Shown in pieces: positions 59,793-64,000 of a stretch of DNA of 64,000 bases; position 1 is the stretch's first letter; every line of letters starts with the position of its first letter. The notes under the pieces are model-generated. The model had not been told where the DNA came from. It did not search any database and worked only from the letters and a program-made list of their open reading frames with translations. This DNA comes from Aralia elata. Lineage: Eukaryota > Streptophyta > Magnoliopsida > Apiales > Araliaceae. The translations under genes and the position numbers were made by a program. The DNA is taken from positions 81,229,393 to 81,293,392 of the forward strand of contig CM068380.1 of NCBI GenBank assembly GCA_034770075.1. Reading direction: 5' to 3'.

Positions 59793-61285
59793 GTTATACG
59801 TGCTCTGCCGACATTTGCAGAGAACATCAACAAACAAACGTTGAGTTTTTGGTTTATTCCTTAATGCTAGTTTTAAAGGACCTGTCAAATCTGAAGATAG
59901 TTTTTGTTTAACCACCTTATCTGGGTGGGAGATTGTTTTGTTCAACCACAGCCCCGTAACTAAAGAAAAGATACCGTTTTTACCTTATAAAACTAAAAGC
60001 AAACTTTTTATTTATGAAAAAATAAATCACAAAACAGAGCTCAATGAGATATTAGAATGTAGGTGGGACAAAGCATGAAACAACCTCATCATAAATTATC
60101 TAAGATTCTGCCAGATGTGTCCGGGGCATTACTAGAAGTGGCCCCCCAAGCAGTTAAGTTATGCAGGGCTCATATTAATGAAGGAACCTGTTTTAGTTTA
60201 CTAAAAAGGAAATAGCCACTTGGAACTACTAAAACTAGTTTCCATTGTACCACAGGTATGATAACAAATGATACATTGTCTTCATTTTACTACAGGCACA
60301 TACCTAAAGTTTTGAAGTTGTACTCATCAAAGATCTACCATGTTGTTTAGCCGGAAACTGATAACTTCCAATGAAATATAGACAACTCCTGGGCTCAGCC
60401 TCTCTTTCTGTTCGAGAGAACTAACCCACTCGGACCAATCAACAAAACTTAAACGTAACATTTCACCTGTTTAGTTACAAGTACGCTTCGACACCCACCC
60501 ACAATTCTGAAGCTCTCTCTCACATGGCTAGAGTCCTCCTGACTTGAATATTTGAGCTCCTAAAAAAATTATTTTCAAGCTTAATTGGTACATTGTCACT
60601 TAAGAAAGCCCATCATAAGGAACATCCGTGCTGAAAGTGTCATCCATTCTTTGACTTGTGTCTAACACAATTTAATTATCTTGCAGGACCAATTGGGTGC
60701 AGTTCTTAATTCTCTAGCAGGACCAGTTGGATCTAGTTCTTCAATATAGGCACAACCATCGTCTCAATTGCAGATGGGCCCTGAAGCTACTAGTCTGCCG
60801 TGTAAAAGAATAGTACAGTAGTTGTTTAAATTGATTTCATATCATAAGAATATTTGGATTGTATAAGAATCTCTGGCAACCTTTGTTAGGTAAAGGTTTA
60901 ACAGGTAGATAGTGACCCTTTTCAATCTTTAGTTCATGGGTCTGGTAGCCTAATACCCTGTTACTTTGAAATGTTTTCCTCGCCACTCCAACAACCAAAC
61001 CATATTCAACATAACTTCATTTCTCATTTAAGTGAAAACATTTTGACAATGGTATCAGAACTTAACGCATTACAATTTGGCATCAATAAGTCACATGGTT
61101 TATAAAGAAAACTCACTAGAGTTGTGTAAAAGTACAATAAATTCAAGATATGGAGATCCTCGGATAGGTTTCCAAACTCTATAAAAGAAAGAAGAAGAAA
61201 AAATCCAAAGTAAAGGGAGGTAAGCTTTGGCACGACACTGACAACTTATTAACTGTAGTAAGGAGGGTGAATTTGCGTTGTTGAA

Positions 61286-63701
61286 CTACCAGATTGCACA
61301 TTTGAGTAATGTGCAGACTGAGCTCCTCTTTACTGAAGGAGCACTGGGATTAATTTGGGTTGTATGTCCAAGCAGGAGTGGCCGCTGTGGCATACGCTGG
61401 AACAGAGGAGGGTCCATATGATTGACCAAAAAATGTGCTGGGACCCTTAAGAACAGATGATCTGCCTGCACAGAACCATCACCAGCATACTCACTCCCAG
61501 GAAACAATGGAACAGCCAGAGTATTCTGCCAAACCATTGCTGCAGTAGGCACAGACCAGAAGCTTTGTTGCATTGCAAACACACCTGATTGTGGGAGTGT
61601 GTAATCCCTAGTTTTGTCACTGTAGGCCTAGAGTAAAAAAGTTGTCTCCAATCAAATACAAGCAAAGAGATGTGGTGGAAAGATATAACCAAATGTAGAG
61701 AAAAGCATCGAGAAGCATACACTCGAGAACCACATCTTTTACTTGATCAGTGGACCCACTTTCTTGTAATGATATCAGGTAATTTATGCCTCTTAATTTT
61801 TCTCATTTAACATTAATTCAAAGCACATATTTATACCTTTACATTGATCAGTATTACGAGAGTAGGATAGATGAAGCTTACAATAGCCACCATCATATAT
61901 GCAGTGTCCCTTTAAAGCATCTTTGGCAACTGCTGCAGTGCTGATATCTGAAAACAGAAGTAGAAGCATGCTGCCCACAGACAGCATAGGAAAATGGCAG
62001 GCTAAAATTCAGTGAAAACCATATCTTTATAATAAATGTAGAGCCAAATAAATTAAAACCAAGGAACAATACAAACTTAGAAGAAAAGCAACAAGTCAAT
62101 GTCAAGTAGAACTTTGGGCACAAATGTGCAAGAGAGAAAGAGGGGGGGGGGGGAGAGAGGGAGAGAGAGCTCAACAGCAACAAAGCCTAAATCTGGAAGA
62201 ACTCATATGTGAAGCTGTAGAAAAAAGTAAATTTTTAACTGAATCCATCTTTCAAGTAGGAGGGGAAAATTAAATCAAGCAGACACTCTTTCCGAAATCC
62301 AAGAGTTCAAGAAAGTCAACAAAGGAAAGAAGGGCAAACACAGGAATTCAACTTACATACAATCACAGGAATTCATGTGCAGACTGATTGACTAATTTCA
62401 ACTTACAAGCGTAGGCAAAATTAGCAATGCTTCTTCTTTCTTTTTCTTCTTTTTTAACCTTTTTTTGCATTTCATTTTCACAGGGGCGGTAAGTTTGGGG
62501 GGTGGGATTTTTTTTTTGGGCAGACGTAACACGGTTTGCAAGGCCTTAATGGTTGTTCTGATATGGAATACCCAGTTGTTCTTGGCTATCAACTTTGAAC
62601 TAAATAAACAAAATGAACCAAAACAAGAGTGGAGAGCAACCAAAAGTGCCTTCTGGGTTGCTTTGGCCTTTGGAAAGCACAGAGAGAGATTAAAGAAGTT
62701 CTTCGAAGCTCTTTTTCTCTCCATTTTTTTTCAATCCCTGTATACCCCATTTGATCGGTAAACTTGTTTATTTTCACTGACACAATATTTGGAGATTAAG
62801 AATTTCATACTCTTGTACATTTAGGTCCACAAGCATAATCTGGGTTTATATTTGATGTTAGGTATCCTAAAACTGTACCCACTGGATTTATAGAAATGTA
62901 TCTACAAGTATAAAGAAAATTCAAACATAATCAATCTTATTTCAATATTCTAGAACCATATATATTTGAAAAGGTCATGTCTAAAGTCTGTTCACCAGTG
63001 CCACTCCAGATTTTAAATAATCATCAAGCTCTCCACCGAATCAAGTGCAACACGAAATCAATCTAGAAAGGGAAGGGGGGGGGGGAAGTAGATAGAAGAA
63101 AATCAATATAGAATTAAAATTGAACATGCAATTTCCATACGTTTCAGTTTTTCTACTTGACCCCCAAAAGGGCTTGCTAAAGAGTATCTCGGTGTTTTTG
63201 TCATTGTTGGTGTATTTTTTATTTAACAATTATTGAGTTGAGATTAAACATAACCTGTTATACCATCCACCAAGAAACAAAGGACACTGAAAATACAAGG
63301 GTTTAACAAAATATCTGAGATATAATTCACGGTGCAGAACAGTTAAAGGAAAGTTTTAAGCAAGAGAGACTGCCGTCCAAGAAAACTAGAAGTGTCCCCA
63401 GAATCCCTACAGGTCATGTTGAGAACTCTTCCAAATGTGGATTGCCTAGACAATAGTATATACATATCGTGATACTCTTGAAGAAAGAAAAAAATCACTT
63501 ACCAAGTGAATGACATCGATGCTGACATCACCAGCTTCTACGCCCTCAGTGGTTACCAGAAAGATGTTTTCCGGAACATCACCAGGACCCTTGTTTGTTG
63601 TTCACGAGTTCATGTCTATTCGAATATCAAATATACACAGTTTTACCACGAACAGATACAGGCTCTAATGATGAATCAAAATATGAAACCATATTAATTG
63701 C
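61286..63701 (-). pseudogene. Polypyrimidine-tract-binding protein (PTB) pseudogene, partial
   Basis: Minus-strand exons 63701-63503, 61947-61837 and 61627-61286 keep GT-AG borders. The first reads as the RRM1-RRM2 link of plant PTB (INMVSYF, VRGKTVYI, YSNRHELVNNK, then LVTTEGVEAGDVSIDVIHL). The second is the last-RRM end (CIYDGGYCKLHLSYSR). The third is AYSDKTRDYT and a Gly/Pro/Ser-rich tail. PTB proteins bind pyrimidine-rich RNA and control splicing. Damage: an in-frame TGA at 63627-63629, a one-base shift in the CCC at 63588-63590, a two-base loss near 61845 (NTDQCK where NTDLNVK is expected), a frame change near 61470, and no trace of the exons for most of RRM2 and the third RRM between 61948 and 63502. 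N-terminal exons would be beyond 64000. Confidence 0.82.
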
Positions 63702-64000
63702 CTGATTAAGATCTAACTGCAGTACAATACAAATTAGCTTAACTTCTCATCAGCCTAAATCTCCCACATATTTTATTTTTTGGCTCATTGGGTGTAATCT
63801 CCCACATAATAAAGATACAACAAAAACAATAGACTAACTGATTTAACGGGAAAAATTAAATTACAAGTTGAAACACATTAAGCAGCAAGCCAGGATGGTC
63901 CAAAGGAATTAGCAATCGGCCTAAGCAAACATGTGAATTTGCAATGAGGAAAACCACATTAGCTTAAATAGCAGCTTCAGCAATATAGATTGAATGTCAA
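63702..64000. other. Right edge, upstream intron of the PTB pseudogene
   Basis: After the acceptor at 63702-63704 the sequence is AT-rich with no recognisable exon to the window end. Confidence 0.5.

Larger units (their letters stand above)
56534..61285. other. Spacer with promoter of expansin, microsatellites and two foldback MITEs
   Basis: Holds the expansin promoter (to about 57000), (AT)n/(TG)n near 57535-57618, (GA)n at 58110-58131, a long-TIR MITE (58435-58640), (AT)n at 59522-59572 and a foldback (59602-59792). 60000-61285 is unique AT-rich sequence. No convincing gene. Confidence 0.6.

Noticed and set aside
62398..62761. Overlapping open frames on both strands
   Set aside because: Driven by poly-A/T and Lys-rich low complexity. 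They lie within the gap of the PTB pseudogene and match none of its exons.

Overview
The window is nuclear DNA of a flowering plant, most likely a eudicot. Genes have GT-AG introns, introns and spacers are AT-rich, and there are plant-only families (cycling Dof factor, alpha-expansin, FAR1-like, DUF1666, CML45-type), Stowaway-like MITEs and two plant Ty3/gypsy lineages. No species can be named from the sequence. An asterid is only a guess.

Layout. (1) 1-19025 is a nest of two LTR retrotransposons, both on the minus strand. The outer, older one is a chromodomain chromovirus (Tekay/Del type; intact right LTR 16362-19025, internal region 11431-16361, left LTR entered only as 10595-11430). A Tat/Ogre-type element with two RNase H domains (right LTR 8450-10594, body 1-8449, running off the left edge) is inserted in the chromovirus's left LTR. 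The chromovirus itself sits inside the coding sequence of a FAR1-like gene (19026-20543), which it cuts off before the SWIM zinc finger. (2) 21377-23822 is a four-exon DUF1666 gene on the plus strand. (3) 24361-33188 is a nine-exon minus-strand DCN1-like gene closest to AAR3. All exon phases close to a 313-residue protein, and its large introns are full of repeats. (4) 36847-37494 is a single-exon, two-TM protein of the misnamed 'L34e superfamily' (At5g19025-like). (5) 37500-44400 is repeat-rich spacer with several MITEs. (6) 44417-47282 is a two-exon cycling Dof factor. (7) 50778-51290 is a three-exon gene for a 90-residue secreted peptide precursor with a late Asp-Tyr core. It is followed by a hairpin and a PPR-gene scrap. 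(8) 52146-52508 is a CML45/46-like EF-hand gene whose N-terminal half is out of frame. (9) 55308-56533 is a three-exon alpha-expansin. (10) 61286-63701 is a decayed partial copy of a polypyrimidine-tract-binding protein gene.

The genes are independent plant loci and not a pathway. The most informative points are the three-level nest that breaks a FAR1-like gene, an LTR pair that differs almost only by indels, the small secreted-peptide gene, the PTB and CML lesions, and a possible antisense ORF relic at the left edge. I found no CRISPR array, rRNA, tRNA or operon-like system.
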